Assembly (NCBI RefSeq): GCF_050389775.1
Contig: NZ_CP177145.1
Location: 246,366-310,365, forward strand
Reading direction: 5' to 3'
Length of the DNA stretch: 64,000 nucleotides
Origin: Marinibacterium sp050389775
Lineage (GTDB): Bacteria; Pseudomonadota; Alphaproteobacteria; Rhodobacterales; Rhodobacteraceae
This document shows positions 15,893 through 26,321 of this stretch, in pieces (positions within the stretch are counted from its first letter, which is position 1; every line of letters starts with the position of its first letter). The position numbers and the translations under genes are program-made. Under the pieces are notes generated by a model that saw nothing but the letters and a program-made list of their open reading frames with translations, was not told the origin of the DNA and made no database searches.

Positions 15893-17377
15893 TCAGCCCC
15901 GCCGCCGGTTCATCACCGCAACAAGGCCGGCCGCCATGGCCAGCAGGGCACAGGCCGTGACCAGCACGGCCATGAACGACAGGTCAAAGGCCTGCCCCGC
16001 CGCCTCGACCAGCCGGGCCGACGCCTGGCTTGTCATCCGTGCGGCCAGGCTCAGCGCCTGGTCGATGCCCTGCGCGGCCTGGCCCATCTGGCCGGCTTGG
16101 GCCGGGATCTCGGGGGCGGTGAAGCTGCGGGTATAGACCGCCGCCAGGATGCTGCCGAAGATCGTCACGCCCAGGGCGCCGCCCAGCTCGTAGGACACTT
16201 CCTCGACCGACGCAGCGGTGCCGGCGGTGTCGTCGGTCGCGCTTTGCATGATGGCCGCCGAGGCCGATGTCATGGCCGTGCCGATCCCCGCGCCGATCAC
16301 GGCCATCGCCGCGATCTGCACCGGCCAGGAATGCAGCCCGGCCATGTAGACCCCCAGCCCCAGGGCGATCAGCCCCAGCCCGGCGATCATGAACCGCGTG
16401 CAATCGCCCCGGGCCAGCAACCGCCCGGCCACCGGCCCGGCCACGAAGGAGGCCAGCGGCAGCGGCGCCAGCACCAGCCCGGCCTGCAACGGGCTCAGCC
16501 CCATGACCAGCTGGAACCGCTGGGTCATGGCCAGCGACAGCCCGGTCAGCGCAGCCGAGGAAAAGAGCGCGGCCAGCACCGCCCCGCTGAAGGCCGGGTT
16601 GGCGAACATGCGCAGGTCCAGCATCGGTTGGCGCGCGCGCAGCTGACCCCGGATGAACAGCGCGATGAAGGCCCCGCCCAGCACAACCCCGCCCAGGGCC
16701 AGGGGCAGCGACGGGGCGGGCTTGCCCAGCTCCTTGATGGCCACGGTCACGGCGACCAGCCCGATCATGATCTGCAGCGACCCCAGCAGGCTGAACGGAT
16801 GACCCGCCCCGCCCGGCCGCGCGGCGATCAGCCGGCGGGCCAGCACGACACCGGCCAGCCCGATCGGCACGTTGACCAGAAAGACCGAGCCCCACCAGAA
16901 GAATTCCAGCAGCACGCCGCCCAGCACCGGACCAAAGGCCGCCCCGCCCGAGGCCACGGCCGCCCAGATCCCGATGGCCAGGTTGCGCTCGGCCGGGTCG
17001 TCGAACGTGTGGCGCAGGATGGCAAAGGTGGCGGGCATCATCGCCGCCGCCCCGAAGGCCAGCAGCACCCGCCCGGCGATCAGCACTTCGGCCGTGGGCG
17101 CCAGCGCGGCCACCAGCGATGCGGCGGTAAAGACCAGCAGCCCGCCCAGGAACATCACCCGGGGGCCGAACCGGTCGCCCAGGGCGCCCGAGGCCGGCAA
17201 CAGCCCGGCCATGGTCAGGGCATAGGCATTCACGATCCACAGCTTCTCTGACGGCGTGGCCGACAGGTCTGCCGTGATCCGGGGCAGCGCCGTGTAAAGA
17301 ACCGTCATGTCGATCACGATCAGCAGAAGGGCACTGGAGATCACCGCCAGAACCAGCCACCTGTTGTGCAGGGACAT
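15893..17377 (-). CDS. MFS drug-efflux transporter, DHA2 (SmvA/QacA-like) family
   Basis: A 494-residue integral membrane protein with about 14 transmembrane helices. The N-terminal motif VIDMTVLYTALPRI (TM1) and the A-motif GALGDRFGPRVMF after TM2 are typical of proton-driven drug:H+ antiporters of the 14-TMS class. The start at 17377 (MSLHNRWLVL) is chosen because the helix pattern begins there; longer open frame upstream lacks homology. It is divergent from a TetR gene with an operator-like palindrome between them, so it is probably repressed by that protein and induced by its substrate. Confidence 0.92.
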   Translation of the reverse strand: MSLHNRWLVLAVISSALLLIVIDMTVLYTALPRITADLSATPSEKLWIVNAYALTMAGLLPASGALGDRFGPRVMFLGGLLVFTAASLVAALAPTAEVLIAGRVLLAFGAAAMMPATFAILRHTFDDPAERNLAIGIWAAVASGGAAFGPVLGGVLLEFFWWGSVFLVNVPIGLAGVVLARRLIAARPGGAGHPFSLLGSLQIMIGLVAVTVAIKELGKPAPSLPLALGGVVLGGAFIALFIRGQLRARQPMLDLRMFANPAFSGAVLAALFSSAALTGLSLAMTQRFQLVMGLSPLQAGLVLAPLPLASFVAGPVAGRLLARGDCTRFMIAGLGLIALGLGVYMAGLHSWPVQIAAMAVIGAGIGTAMTSASAAIMQSATDDTAGTAASVEEVSYELGGALGVTIFGSILAAVYTRSFTAPEIPAQAGQMGQAAQGIDQALSLAARMTSQASARLVEAAGQAFDLSFMAVLVTACALLAMAAGLVAVMNRRRG

Positions 17378-17434
17378 ATCGTACTCCAAGAAAACACCGG
17401 CCCGCGGATTGCCGGGCCTTGGACCCTCATATAA

Positions 17435-17446
17435 ATACGTCCGTAT
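17435..17446. promoter_or_regulatory. Putative TetR operator
   Basis: The 12-bp sequence ATACG-TC-CGTAT is a perfect inverted repeat in the 86-base gap between the divergent MFS and TetR genes, 18 bases before the TetR start. Its position and size fit an autoregulatory TetR operator. Confidence 0.65.
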
Positions 17447-17463
17447 GGAATGAAAGAGCAAAT

Positions 17464-18171
17464 ATGCCGCGACAGAAGACGATCGACCGCGAAAAGCTGC
17501 TGGACCTGGCCGAGGACATCGTGCGGGGACAGGGCGCGGCGGCCCTGACGATCGACGCGCTGGCCCGGGCGGCCGGGGTGACCAAGGGCGGCATCCAGTA
17601 CACCTTTGCCTCGAAGGGCGCCTTGATCGAAGCGTTGTGCGACCGCTGGTTCCAGAGCTACGACACCCTGTTCCAGACCCTCGTGCCGCCCGATCCGACG
17701 CCGGCCGATGTGGTCCGGGCCCATGTCGGGGCCACCTTCGTCGAGCCGGACACCTCGCAGGCCAAGGCCGCCAGCCTGATGGCCAACATGCTGCAATCGC
17801 CGGAATACATGCGATCGACCCGCGACTGGTACACCGGGCTGATCGGCGCGCTGGATCCCGACAGCCCGGCCGGCCGGCGGGCGCGGCTGGCCTTCCTGGC
17901 CACCGAAGGCGCGTTTTTCCTGCGCTATCTCGGCCTGCGCGACATGACCGAACCGGAATGGGCCGGCATCGCCGAGGACATCCGCGGCCTGCTGCTGGCC
18001 GATGGTACGGCCGGCGCCCCCGATATGCCCTCCGCCACGCCAGACGGCACGCGCCCCATTGCGCCCGGCGACACGCCCCAGGCTGCGCCAGGCAACACAG
18101 GCCCCGCAACGCCCGGCGACGTGCCAGCCGAGACCCCGGACGGCACGCCACCCGACTGGCCCGCCGACTGA
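17464..18171 (+). CDS. TetR/AcrR-family repressor with proline-rich C-terminal tail
   Basis: A 235-residue regulator. The DNA-binding domain spans about residues 8-55 (helix-turn-helix around ALARAAGVTKGGIQYTFASK); the ligand domain continues to about residue 175. The last 55 or so residues are a low-complexity tail of repeated PDGT/PGDT/PGNT/PGDV blocks, unusual for TetR proteins, which normally end after the alpha-helical core. The start at 17464 is chosen because MPRQKTIDREKLL begins the family fold; the open frame extends further upstream. It probably represses the divergent efflux gene. Confidence 0.9.
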   Translation: MPRQKTIDREKLLDLAEDIVRGQGAAALTIDALARAAGVTKGGIQYTFASKGALIEALCDRWFQSYDTLFQTLVPPDPTPADVVRAHVGATFVEPDTSQAKAASLMANMLQSPEYMRSTRDWYTGLIGALDPDSPAGRRARLAFLATEGAFFLRYLGLRDMTEPEWAGIAEDIRGLLLADGTAGAPDMPSATPDGTRPIAPGDTPQAAPGNTGPATPGDVPAETPDGTPPDWPAD

Positions 18172-18200
18172 CCCATCCCCCCTGCCCTTTCGGAGAGACC

Positions 18201-19994
18201 ATGGCCGCCTTCACGACCCGCCCCGAGATCACCGGCACCTTCGGGGTCGCCACATCGACCCATTGGATCGCCTCGGCCGTGGGCTTCGGGCTGCTGGAAA
18301 AGGGCGGCAACGCCTTTGACGCGGCGGTGGCCATGGGCTTTGTGCTACAGGTGGTCGAGCCGCATCTCAACGGGCCGGGCGGCGACCTGCCGGCGATCAT
18401 CCATTCCGCCCGCGAAGACCGCATCCGCGTGCTCTGCGCCCAGGGCCCGGCGCCGGCGGGGGCGACCATCGCCCATTACCGCGACCAGGGCCTGACGCTG
18501 ATCCCCGGTTCGGGCCTGCTGGCCACGGTCATTCCCGGGGCCTTCGACGGCTGGCTCCTGATGCTGCGCGACTATGGCTCGCTGCCCCTGCGCGACGTGC
18601 TGGAACCGGCGATCCACTATGCCCGCCACGGCCATCCGCTGCTGGATCGCGTGTCCGACAGCATCGCCAGCCTGGCCGACCTGTTCCGCCACGAATGGCC
18701 CAGCTCGGCCGCCACCTGGATGCCCGGCGGAGCGGTGCCGACCGGCGGCCGGCCGTTCCGCAACCCCGTTCTGGCCGACACCTGGGACCGCATCCTGCGC
18801 GAGGCCGAAACCGCCCGGGGCCGCGAGGCCCAGGTCGACCGGGCGCGCGATTGCATCTACCGGGGCTTCGTGGCCGAGACGATTGATGCCTACTTGCGCG
18901 AGGCCTGCGTGATGGATGGCGCCGGCGCCCGGCGCAAGGGCGTGCTGACCGGCCAGGACATGGCCGGCTGGCAGGCCCATTGGGAAGACCCGCTGACCCT
19001 GGATCACGACCGCTGGACCCTGTGCAAGCCCGGCCCCTGGAGCCAGGGCCCGGTGCTGCTGCAATCGCTGGCCCTGCTGCGCGAGGCCGGCATCGCCGAC
19101 ATGGAACCGGGCAGCGCCGCCTATATCCACACCGTGATCGAGGCGATCAAGCTGACCTATGCCGACCGCGAGGCCTATTACGGCGATCCCGATCATTTCG
19201 ACATTCCGATGGAGCACCTTCTGTCGCCGGCCTATGCTGCCGACCGCGCGGCGCTGATCACCGACCGGGCTTCGTTCGACCAGCGCCCCGGCCGGGTACC
19301 GGGGCTGGACCACCTGGCCCGGGCGGCCATCGACCGGGCGGCGGCCCGGCACGAGGCAGAGGTCGGCAGCGACGGCGGCGAGCCGACCATGGCCCACCTG
19401 TCCAACCGGCGTGGCGATACCGTGCACGTGGATGTCATCGACCGCTGGGGCAACATGGTCTCGGCCACACCCTCGGGCGGCTGGCTGCAATCCTCGCCCG
19501 TCGTGCCCGGCCTGGGCTTTGCCCTGAACTCGCGTGCCCAGATGTTCTGGCTGGACGAGGGCCTGCCCACCAGCCTGGCCCCCGGCCGGCGGCCGCGCAC
19601 CACCCTGTCGCCCTCGCTGGCCCTGCGCGACGGCAAGCCCTGGCTGGCCTTCGGCACGCCCGGAGGCGACCAGCAGGACCAGTGGCAGCTGGCCTATTTC
19701 CTGCGCCTGGCCCATGGCGGCCAGAACCTGCAGGAAGCCATCGACGCGCCGCTCTATCACTCGATGCATTTCAGCGCGTCGTTCTATCCGCGCCAGGCCA
19801 ACCCCGGGCGGATGATGATCGAACCGTCCGCCGGCGCCGATGTCATCGCCGACCTGCGCGCCCGGGGCCACGAGATCGAGGTCTCGGAGCCCTGGTCGAT
19901 CGGCCGGCTCACCGCCGCCGCCCGCGATCCCGACGGGATGCTGCGCGCGGCGGCCACGCCCCGGCTGATGCAGGCCTATGCCGTGGGCCGCTAG
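18201..19994 (+). CDS. Gamma-glutamyltransferase-family protein (cytoplasmic form)
   Basis: A 597-residue Ntn-hydrolase. The N-terminal EKGGNAFDAAVAMGF motif and the nucleophile region GDTVHVDVIDRWGNMVSAT are conserved; T407 is the expected self-cleavage and catalytic threonine starting the small subunit. No signal peptide is present, unlike periplasmic GGTs, so it likely acts inside the cell on gamma-glutamyl or similar amides. The start at 18201 follows GGAGAGACC. It begins 29 bases after the TetR gene and converges on the hydantoinase/oxoprolinase operon, whose enzymes could use 5-oxoproline-like products. A cephalosporin-acylase-type amidase role cannot be excluded. Confidence 0.88.
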   Translation: MAAFTTRPEITGTFGVATSTHWIASAVGFGLLEKGGNAFDAAVAMGFVLQVVEPHLNGPGGDLPAIIHSAREDRIRVLCAQGPAPAGATIAHYRDQGLTLIPGSGLLATVIPGAFDGWLLMLRDYGSLPLRDVLEPAIHYARHGHPLLDRVSDSIASLADLFRHEWPSSAATWMPGGAVPTGGRPFRNPVLADTWDRILREAETARGREAQVDRARDCIYRGFVAETIDAYLREACVMDGAGARRKGVLTGQDMAGWQAHWEDPLTLDHDRWTLCKPGPWSQGPVLLQSLALLREAGIADMEPGSAAYIHTVIEAIKLTYADREAYYGDPDHFDIPMEHLLSPAYAADRAALITDRASFDQRPGRVPGLDHLARAAIDRAAARHEAEVGSDGGEPTMAHLSNRRGDTVHVDVIDRWGNMVSATPSGGWLQSSPVVPGLGFALNSRAQMFWLDEGLPTSLAPGRRPRTTLSPSLALRDGKPWLAFGTPGGDQQDQWQLAYFLRLAHGGQNLQEAIDAPLYHSMHFSASFYPRQANPGRMMIEPSAGADVIADLRARGHEIEVSEPWSIGRLTAAARDPDGMLRAAATPRLMQAYAVGR

Positions 19995-20011
19995 GCCCCG
20001 AAGGCCCTAGC
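19990..20011. terminator. Hairpin overlapping two convergent stop codons
   Basis: The arms GCTAGG and CCTAGC enclose CCCCGAAGGC; the TAG stop of the GGT-like gene and the TAG stop (CTA on plus) of the HyuB gene each fall within one arm. It may act as a two-way transcription barrier, although no T-run follows. Confidence 0.4.
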
Positions 20012-21728
20012 CTTCGGGCAGCGTCACCTGCGGATGGTGGGCCCGGGCATACTCCCGGGTGATATAGCCGTCTTCCAGGTCGGCCAGCACGGCCGCGGCC
20101 GACCGCGCGGCCGGATCGCCATACCCGCCGCCGCCGCCGGTGCGCAGGGTCAGCAGGTCGCCCTTGGGCATCGGGATGCGCGTGGCCTTGGGCCGGCTGC
20201 TGTCCACGCTGCCATCGGCCCGGTCGATCCGCACCGCGTTGGCCCGCCCGCCAAGACCGCCTTCCAGACCCCAGGGCCCGTTTTCCGTACGTTCCACCGA
20301 GGTGGTCACATAGGTGTCTTCCAGCATGCGGAAGGCGAAATCGACGCCCATGCCCCCGCGCCATTCGCCCGGCCCGCAGCTGTCCGGCACCAGCTCCATC
20401 CGCTCGACCAGCCAGGGGTTGCGGCTTTCCCAGACCTCGACGGGCGAGAACCGCGTCGCACTTTCCGAGATATGCAGCATCGTGCCCCCGTCATGGCCCT
20501 TCCACGCGCCCTGCCCCACGGGATGCGGCGCGCCGTCGGCCCAGGGCTCTCCGCTCGCCTCGCGCGTGCCCCAATGGACCAGCGAACAGATGCAGCCGCC
20601 CGACATGGCCGGCACGATCTCGGGCGAGGCCTGCGACAGCGCCTGGTAGACCGCCTCGATCGCCTGCACGGCCGGCCAGCCGTAGAGGAAGCAGGGCGCC
20701 GGGGCCAGCGGGTGGAACATGGTGCCGGGTCTGGTCACCACTTCGATGGCCCGGAAATGGCCTTCGTTCGGGGCCTCGCCCATGCCGGCCAGCATGGAAA
20801 TGGCCACCCGGCTGGTGGAAATCGTCGAGGGCACCGGGCAGTTGATCGGCCCGGCCTGTTGCGGCGGGGCGGCGGAATAATCCAGCCGCACGGCATCGCC
20901 TTCGACCACGACGGTGATGTCAAAGGGCACCTGGCCCGGTTCGACCCCGTTGTCGTCCATCACGCCCGAGCCGACATAGGTGCCATCGGGGATCGCCGCA
21001 AAATAGTTCCGCACGACCCGTTCGCCATGGTCGAACATCTGTTCCACAGCCCGCCCGAAATCGGCAACCCCGTGGCGCGCGACCACCTCCAGCAGCGCCC
21101 GGACCCCGGTGCGCACGCCGGTGATCTCGGCATTCAGGTCGCCGGCGATCATCTTAGGCACCCGGGAATTGGCGAGGATGATCCGGTAAATCGGATCAAC
21201 GAGCTTGCCCGCCTCGACGATCTTCACGCCCGGATAGATCGTGCCTTCCTGGAAGACATCGACCGTGTCGGTGCAATAGGGATCCTTGCCCGCGATATCG
21301 AGCCAATGGCCCTTGATCGCCGCATAGCCCACCAGCTCGCCTTCGTGAAAGGCCGGCATGACCACGGCCAGGTCCTGCGGATGCGAGCCGGTGCCATAGG
21401 GCCAGTTATAGATGATGATGTCGCCTTCGTTGAGGTTCTCGACCCCGCCGATGCCCTTGACGGCCTCGATGACACAGAAGTTCAGCGTGCCCATGAACAT
21501 CGGCAGGCTCGGCGCCTGGGCCAGCAGACGCACGTCCTTGTCGTAGAGCGCCACGGCGAAATCGAGCACCTCGTAGATCACCGGCGAAAAGGCCGTGCGC
21601 ACCAGCGCGCGTTTCATCTGGTTGGCCGCCGAGTTCAGCGCATGACGCACGACCTCGGTGGTGATCGGATCGACCGGGTCGGATTGCGTTGTGCGCGACT
21701 GGCCGGCCTTGTGCAGGATGGTGTCCAT
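20007..21728 (-). CDS. Hydantoinase B/oxoprolinase family protein (HyuB-1)
   Basis: A 573-residue B subunit of the ATP-dependent hydantoinase/5-oxoprolinase family. The N-terminus DPITTEVVRHALNSAANQMK with RTAFSPVIYEVLDF is typical, as is the GTGSHPQDL segment. The B subunit carries out ring opening after the A subunit phosphorylates the substrate. It ends the long minus-strand operon and pairs with HyuA-1 (three bases upstream). Its N-terminal motif differs from the other two free HyuB proteins (RTAFSP against KKTAMS), so it probably acts on a different ring. Confidence 0.92.
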   Translation of the reverse strand: MDTILHKAGQSRTTQSDPVDPITTEVVRHALNSAANQMKRALVRTAFSPVIYEVLDFAVALYDKDVRLLAQAPSLPMFMGTLNFCVIEAVKGIGGVENLNEGDIIIYNWPYGTGSHPQDLAVVMPAFHEGELVGYAAIKGHWLDIAGKDPYCTDTVDVFQEGTIYPGVKIVEAGKLVDPIYRIILANSRVPKMIAGDLNAEITGVRTGVRALLEVVARHGVADFGRAVEQMFDHGERVVRNYFAAIPDGTYVGSGVMDDNGVEPGQVPFDITVVVEGDAVRLDYSAAPPQQAGPINCPVPSTISTSRVAISMLAGMGEAPNEGHFRAIEVVTRPGTMFHPLAPAPCFLYGWPAVQAIEAVYQALSQASPEIVPAMSGGCICSLVHWGTREASGEPWADGAPHPVGQGAWKGHDGGTMLHISESATRFSPVEVWESRNPWLVERMELVPDSCGPGEWRGGMGVDFAFRMLEDTYVTTSVERTENGPWGLEGGLGGRANAVRIDRADGSVDSSRPKATRIPMPKGDLLTLRTGGGGGYGDPAARSAAAVLADLEDGYITREYARAHHPQVTLPEG

Positions 21729-21731
21729 GGC

Positions 21732-23753
21732 TCAGGTCTCCTTGCGGTCGAGGATCAGCTCGCCGCGCGCGCCCGGACGGATCGTCCAGCCCGCGTCGAC
21801 ATAGAGCGTCGATGTGGTTTCGGTCACGATGCAGGGCCCCGCCACGTCCCCGGCGATGGTGTTGCGCGGGATGATGGCAAAGGGCATGCGCCGGCCCAGG
21901 GCAAAGGAATGCGCCTCGACGCTGCCCGGCGTGGCCGGAGCCGGTTCGGGCGCCGGCACGCGGACCTCGCGCGGGGCCAGGGCCTCGGTATAGGTCGCGC
22001 GCACGGCCACGGTTTCGACCTGTTCGTCCAGCGTGCCGCCAAAGGTCTTGTCGTATTCGGTCGCAAAGCCCTGCACGATGGCCGCCACGTCGATGGCGAT
22101 CGCGGTGCCCGACAGGGGCAGATCGACCGACAGCGAATGTTCCTGGCCCTTGTAGCGCAGATCCAGTCGGGCCGAGGGCGTGGCCCGGTCGGGCCGGGCG
22201 CCCCGGTCGACCAGCTCTTGCAGCAGGGTGGTCAGCAGGGCCTGTGCCCGGGCCAGCCCGGCATCGTCGAGATCGGTGACCAGCGTGCGCGCCGCCGATT
22301 GCACCCGGTCGGCCCCCAGCAGACCCCAGGCCGAGAAATTACCCGCAAAGGGCGGCAGCACGATGCGGTTCATGCCCAGGTCATCGGCCAGCAGGCAGGC
22401 CATCAGCGGCCCGGCCCCGCCAAAGGGCAGAAGCGTCATGCCGCGCGGGTCCAACCCCTGTTCGACGGTCACCTCGCGCATGGCCCCGCCCATGGCGGCG
22501 GCGGCGATGCGCATGACGCCCGTGGCCACCGTTTCGACATCCTGGCCCAGGGCGTCGGCCACGCTGGCCAGCGCGGAATGCGAGGCGGCGATGTCCAGCG
22601 TGATCCCCGAGGCCAGCTCGCCCGGCCCCAGCATGCCCAGGTAAGCCGCCGCATCGGTCAGTGCCGGCTGCGTGCCGCCCTTGCCGTAACAGGCCGGGCC
22701 GGGCACGGCGCCCGCCGATTGCGGCCCGACGCGCATCAGCCCGCCGCGATCCACATGGGCCAGCGATCCGCCGCCCGCCCCGATCGAGCGCACGTCGACC
22801 CAGGTGGTCTGCACCGGCATGCCGTCGATCACGCCTTCGTACAGAACCTGCGGCTCGCCATCCAGGATCAGCGCCGTATCAAAGCTGGTGCCGCCCACAT
22901 CCGCCGTGATCAGCGCCTCGATCCCGAGACCGCGCGCGAATTCCGACGCGCCATGCGCCCCGCCGACGGGGCCGGACATGATGGTTTCAAAGGGCCGGTC
23001 CTCGGCCTCGGCAAAGGTCATCGACCCGCTGCCCGACCGGGTGATCAGCGCCATGCCGGTAAAGCCCAGGTCCCGCAGGCGGGTTTCGAGCCGGCGCAGG
23101 TAGTTCGACATCCGCCCGCGCACGAAGGCGTCGATCACGGTGGTCGAGGTGCGTTCGAATTCGCGGTACTCGCCGGAAATCCGGTGCGAGAGCGAAATGC
23201 CACCCTCGAAGCCTTCCTCGCGGATCAGCTTTTCGACCAGCAGTTCATGTTCGGGATTGGCCCAGGCATTGATCAGCGCCACGGCGATGGCATCGACCTC
23301 GAACCCCATCAGAGCCCGGATCGCCGCCCGCGTGGCCTCTTCATCGACCGGCGCATGGACAGTCCCATCCGCCATGATCCGGCCCGGGACCTCCAGCCGC
23401 CGCCGGCGCGGAACCAGCGCGGGGGGCTGTTCCCAGAAGAGATTGTACATCTCGGCCCGGTCGCCGCGCCGGATCTCAAGCACGTCGCGGAAGCCCTCCG
23501 TCGCCAGCAGCCCGACCTCGGCGCCGCGGCGTTCCAGCAGGGCGTTCAGGCCGACGGTCGTGCCGTGCAGGAAATAGGACGCCTCGGCGATGACCTTTTC
23601 CGGCACATGGGCCTGAACCGCGTTGATCACCCCTTCCTCGGGGGCATGGGGGACGGTGGGCACCTTGCCCTCGACCGTCTCGCCGGTGGTCTCGTCGTAA
23701 TAGATGAGATCGGTGAAGGTGCCGCCGATGTCGACGCCGATACGTGTTGCCAC
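21732..23753 (-). CDS. Hydantoinase/oxoprolinase family protein, A subunit (HyuA-1)
   Basis: A 673-residue A subunit with the actin/Hsp70-type phosphate loop at its N-terminus (DIGGTFTDL from residue 8), the conserved TVGLNALLERRGA region and the second nucleotide motif (DVGGTSFDT). It uses ATP to activate the amide oxygen of hydantoins, 5-oxoproline or lactams. It is followed by HyuB-1 and preceded by the importer ATPase genes, so the pair probably acts on what the dipeptide-type importer brings in. Substrate cannot be assigned from sequence. Confidence 0.92.
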   Translation of the reverse strand: MATRIGVDIGGTFTDLIYYDETTGETVEGKVPTVPHAPEEGVINAVQAHVPEKVIAEASYFLHGTTVGLNALLERRGAEVGLLATEGFRDVLEIRRGDRAEMYNLFWEQPPALVPRRRRLEVPGRIMADGTVHAPVDEEATRAAIRALMGFEVDAIAVALINAWANPEHELLVEKLIREEGFEGGISLSHRISGEYREFERTSTTVIDAFVRGRMSNYLRRLETRLRDLGFTGMALITRSGSGSMTFAEAEDRPFETIMSGPVGGAHGASEFARGLGIEALITADVGGTSFDTALILDGEPQVLYEGVIDGMPVQTTWVDVRSIGAGGGSLAHVDRGGLMRVGPQSAGAVPGPACYGKGGTQPALTDAAAYLGMLGPGELASGITLDIAASHSALASVADALGQDVETVATGVMRIAAAAMGGAMREVTVEQGLDPRGMTLLPFGGAGPLMACLLADDLGMNRIVLPPFAGNFSAWGLLGADRVQSAARTLVTDLDDAGLARAQALLTTLLQELVDRGARPDRATPSARLDLRYKGQEHSLSVDLPLSGTAIAIDVAAIVQGFATEYDKTFGGTLDEQVETVAVRATYTEALAPREVRVPAPEPAPATPGSVEAHSFALGRRMPFAIIPRNTIAGDVAGPCIVTETTSTLYVDAGWTIRPGARGELILDRKET

Positions 23754-23771
23754 TTGGGGAGTTCCTTGTCT

Positions 23772-24586
<815 letters not shown>

Positions 24587-24590
<4 letters not shown>

Positions 24591-25471
24591 GCGCTCACCT
24601 CGTGGGGTTCGCCGCAGCCCGGATGCACGATCAGCGGATCGCGGAAGGCGTCGGAATGTTCGGGCAGGTCCGGCAGGCCACCGCCCACCAGCCTGGGCGC
24701 GGCCGACAGCAGCGCGCGGGTATAGGGATGGCGCGGATCGGCAAACAGCTGGTCGGTGCGCCCGTGCTCGACGATCTTGCCGCGATAGATCACGTAGACC
24801 CGGTCGGCGAATTCGCGCACGACCGACAGGTTGTGCGAGATGAACAGCACCGCCGTACCCTTTTCGGTGACCAGGTCATCCATCAGCCGCAGGGTCTGGG
24901 CCTGCACGGTCACGTCCAGCGCCGTGCCCGGTTCGTCGGCCAGCAGCAGCTCGGGTTCGTTGACCAGCGCCATGGCGATCATCACCCGCTGGTTCATGCC
25001 GCCCGACAGCTGGAACGGATAGCTGTCCAGCGCCCGCGCCGGATCGGGAATATGCACCTCGGCCAGCGCCTTGAGCGCGCGGTCGCGGGCCTCGGCGTCG
25101 GGCACCTTGCGCCCGCCGGACCGCAGCACCTCGGTAAAGATCTCACCGATGCGAAAGACCGGGTTCAGGGCCGAGGTCGGATCCTGGAAGATCATCGTCA
25201 CCCGGTGGCCGCGCTCGGGGGCCATGGCCTCGGGGCGCTTGATCAGGTCGTGGCCGACCACCTCGATCGTGCCGCTGGCCCGGGTGCCACGCTCCTGCTG
25301 CAACCGGCCAAGCGCCAGCTGGGCGGTGACCGACTTGCCCGAGCCGCTTTCGCCGACGAGGGCCACCTTTTCCCCGGCATTCACATGCAGCGAGATCCCG
25401 TGCAGCACCTGCGCCGTCTGGCGGCCCTTGCGAAAGCCCAGTTCCAGGTCGCGGATTGTCAGGACAGCCAT
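24587..25471 (-). CDS. Dipeptide/oligopeptide-type ABC transporter ATP-binding protein (DppD-like)
   Basis: A 294-residue ATPase. Walker A is GESGSGKSV, the signature is LSGGMNQRVMIAMAL and Walker B LLLADEPGTALDV; the Gly after DEP replaces the more common Thr. The start at 25471 (MAVLTIRDLELGF) is chosen because it begins the nucleotide-binding domain; the longer open frame overlaps the permease. It lies one base after the DppC-like stop. Confidence 0.92.
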
Positions 25472-25472
25472 C

Positions 25473-26321
25473 TTACACCTCTGCATCGAAGGCTTCGCGC
25501 AGGCCGTCGCCCAGCAGGTTGAACCCCAGAACCAGGAGCATGATCGCCAGCGCGGGGAAGATCGACAGCCACCAGGCGTCGGGCATGTATTTCGCCCCGT
25601 CGGCCACCATCGACCCCAGGTCCGGCGTGGGCGGCTGCACGCCAAGGCCCAGGAAGGACAGCGACGAGACCATCAGCACGACAAAGCCGATATCCAGCGT
25701 CAGCTTGGTCAGCACGGCAGGCGCGCAATTGGGCAGGATCTCGCGGAACATGATGTGCAGCGGCGAGGCGCCGATGACCTCGGCGGCCAGCACGTAACCC
25801 TCGCGCGCCTCGGACCGGACGACGTTGTAGACCAGCCGGGTGTACCAGGGCCACCACATGACCGTGACGGCCAGCATGGCATTGGTCAGCGTGGCGGGCA
25901 GGAAACCCATGATGGCCATGGCCAGCACCAGCGGCGGGATGGCCAGGAAGATGTCGGTCAGGCGCATCAGCACGAATTCGACCCAACCGCCGAGATAGCC
26001 GGCCAGCAGCCCCAGGATCACCCCCACGGGCATCGAGATCGACAGCACCAGCACGGCCATCAGCAGCGACAGGCGGAACCCGTAGACGATGCGCGTCAGC
26101 AGGTCGCGCCCGATGGTGTCGGTGCCGAACCAATGCGCCGCCGAGGGCGCCTGGTTGATCGCCGTGAAATCGCCGATCGGGCCGACATGCGCCGGATAGG
26201 GCGTGATGAAATCGGCAAAGACGGCCAGGGCGATGCAGAACACCACCAGCACGAGGCCCAGGATGGAAATCGGGTTGGACCGGAATTCGGTCCAGGCGAC
26301 GGACGAGGATTTCGTGCTCAT
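25473..26321 (-). CDS. Dipeptide/oligopeptide-type ABC transporter permease (DppC-like)
   Basis: A 282-residue inner-membrane permease with the N-terminal cytoplasmic stretch and first helix usual for DppC (NPISILGLVLVVFCIALAVF), the FGTDTIGRDLLTRIVYGFR motif and the EAA-type loop (AAEVIGASPLHIMFREILPN). Its start overlaps the DppB-like stop by four bases. Confidence 0.93.
   Translation of the reverse strand: MSTKSSSVAWTEFRSNPISILGLVLVVFCIALAVFADFITPYPAHVGPIGDFTAINQAPSAAHWFGTDTIGRDLLTRIVYGFRLSLLMAVLVLSISMPVGVILGLLAGYLGGWVEFVLMRLTDIFLAIPPLVLAMAIMGFLPATLTNAMLAVTVMWWPWYTRLVYNVVRSEAREGYVLAAEVIGASPLHIMFREILPNCAPAVLTKLTLDIGFVVLMVSSLSFLGLGVQPPTPDLGSMVADGAKYMPDAWWLSIFPALAIMLLVLGFNLLGDGLREAFDAEV

Noticed and set aside
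15656..17251. Long plus-strand open frame opposite the MFS gene
   Set aside because: It is rich in Arg, Gly, Pro and Gln with no family motifs, and mirrors the codon pattern of the MFS gene on the other strand.
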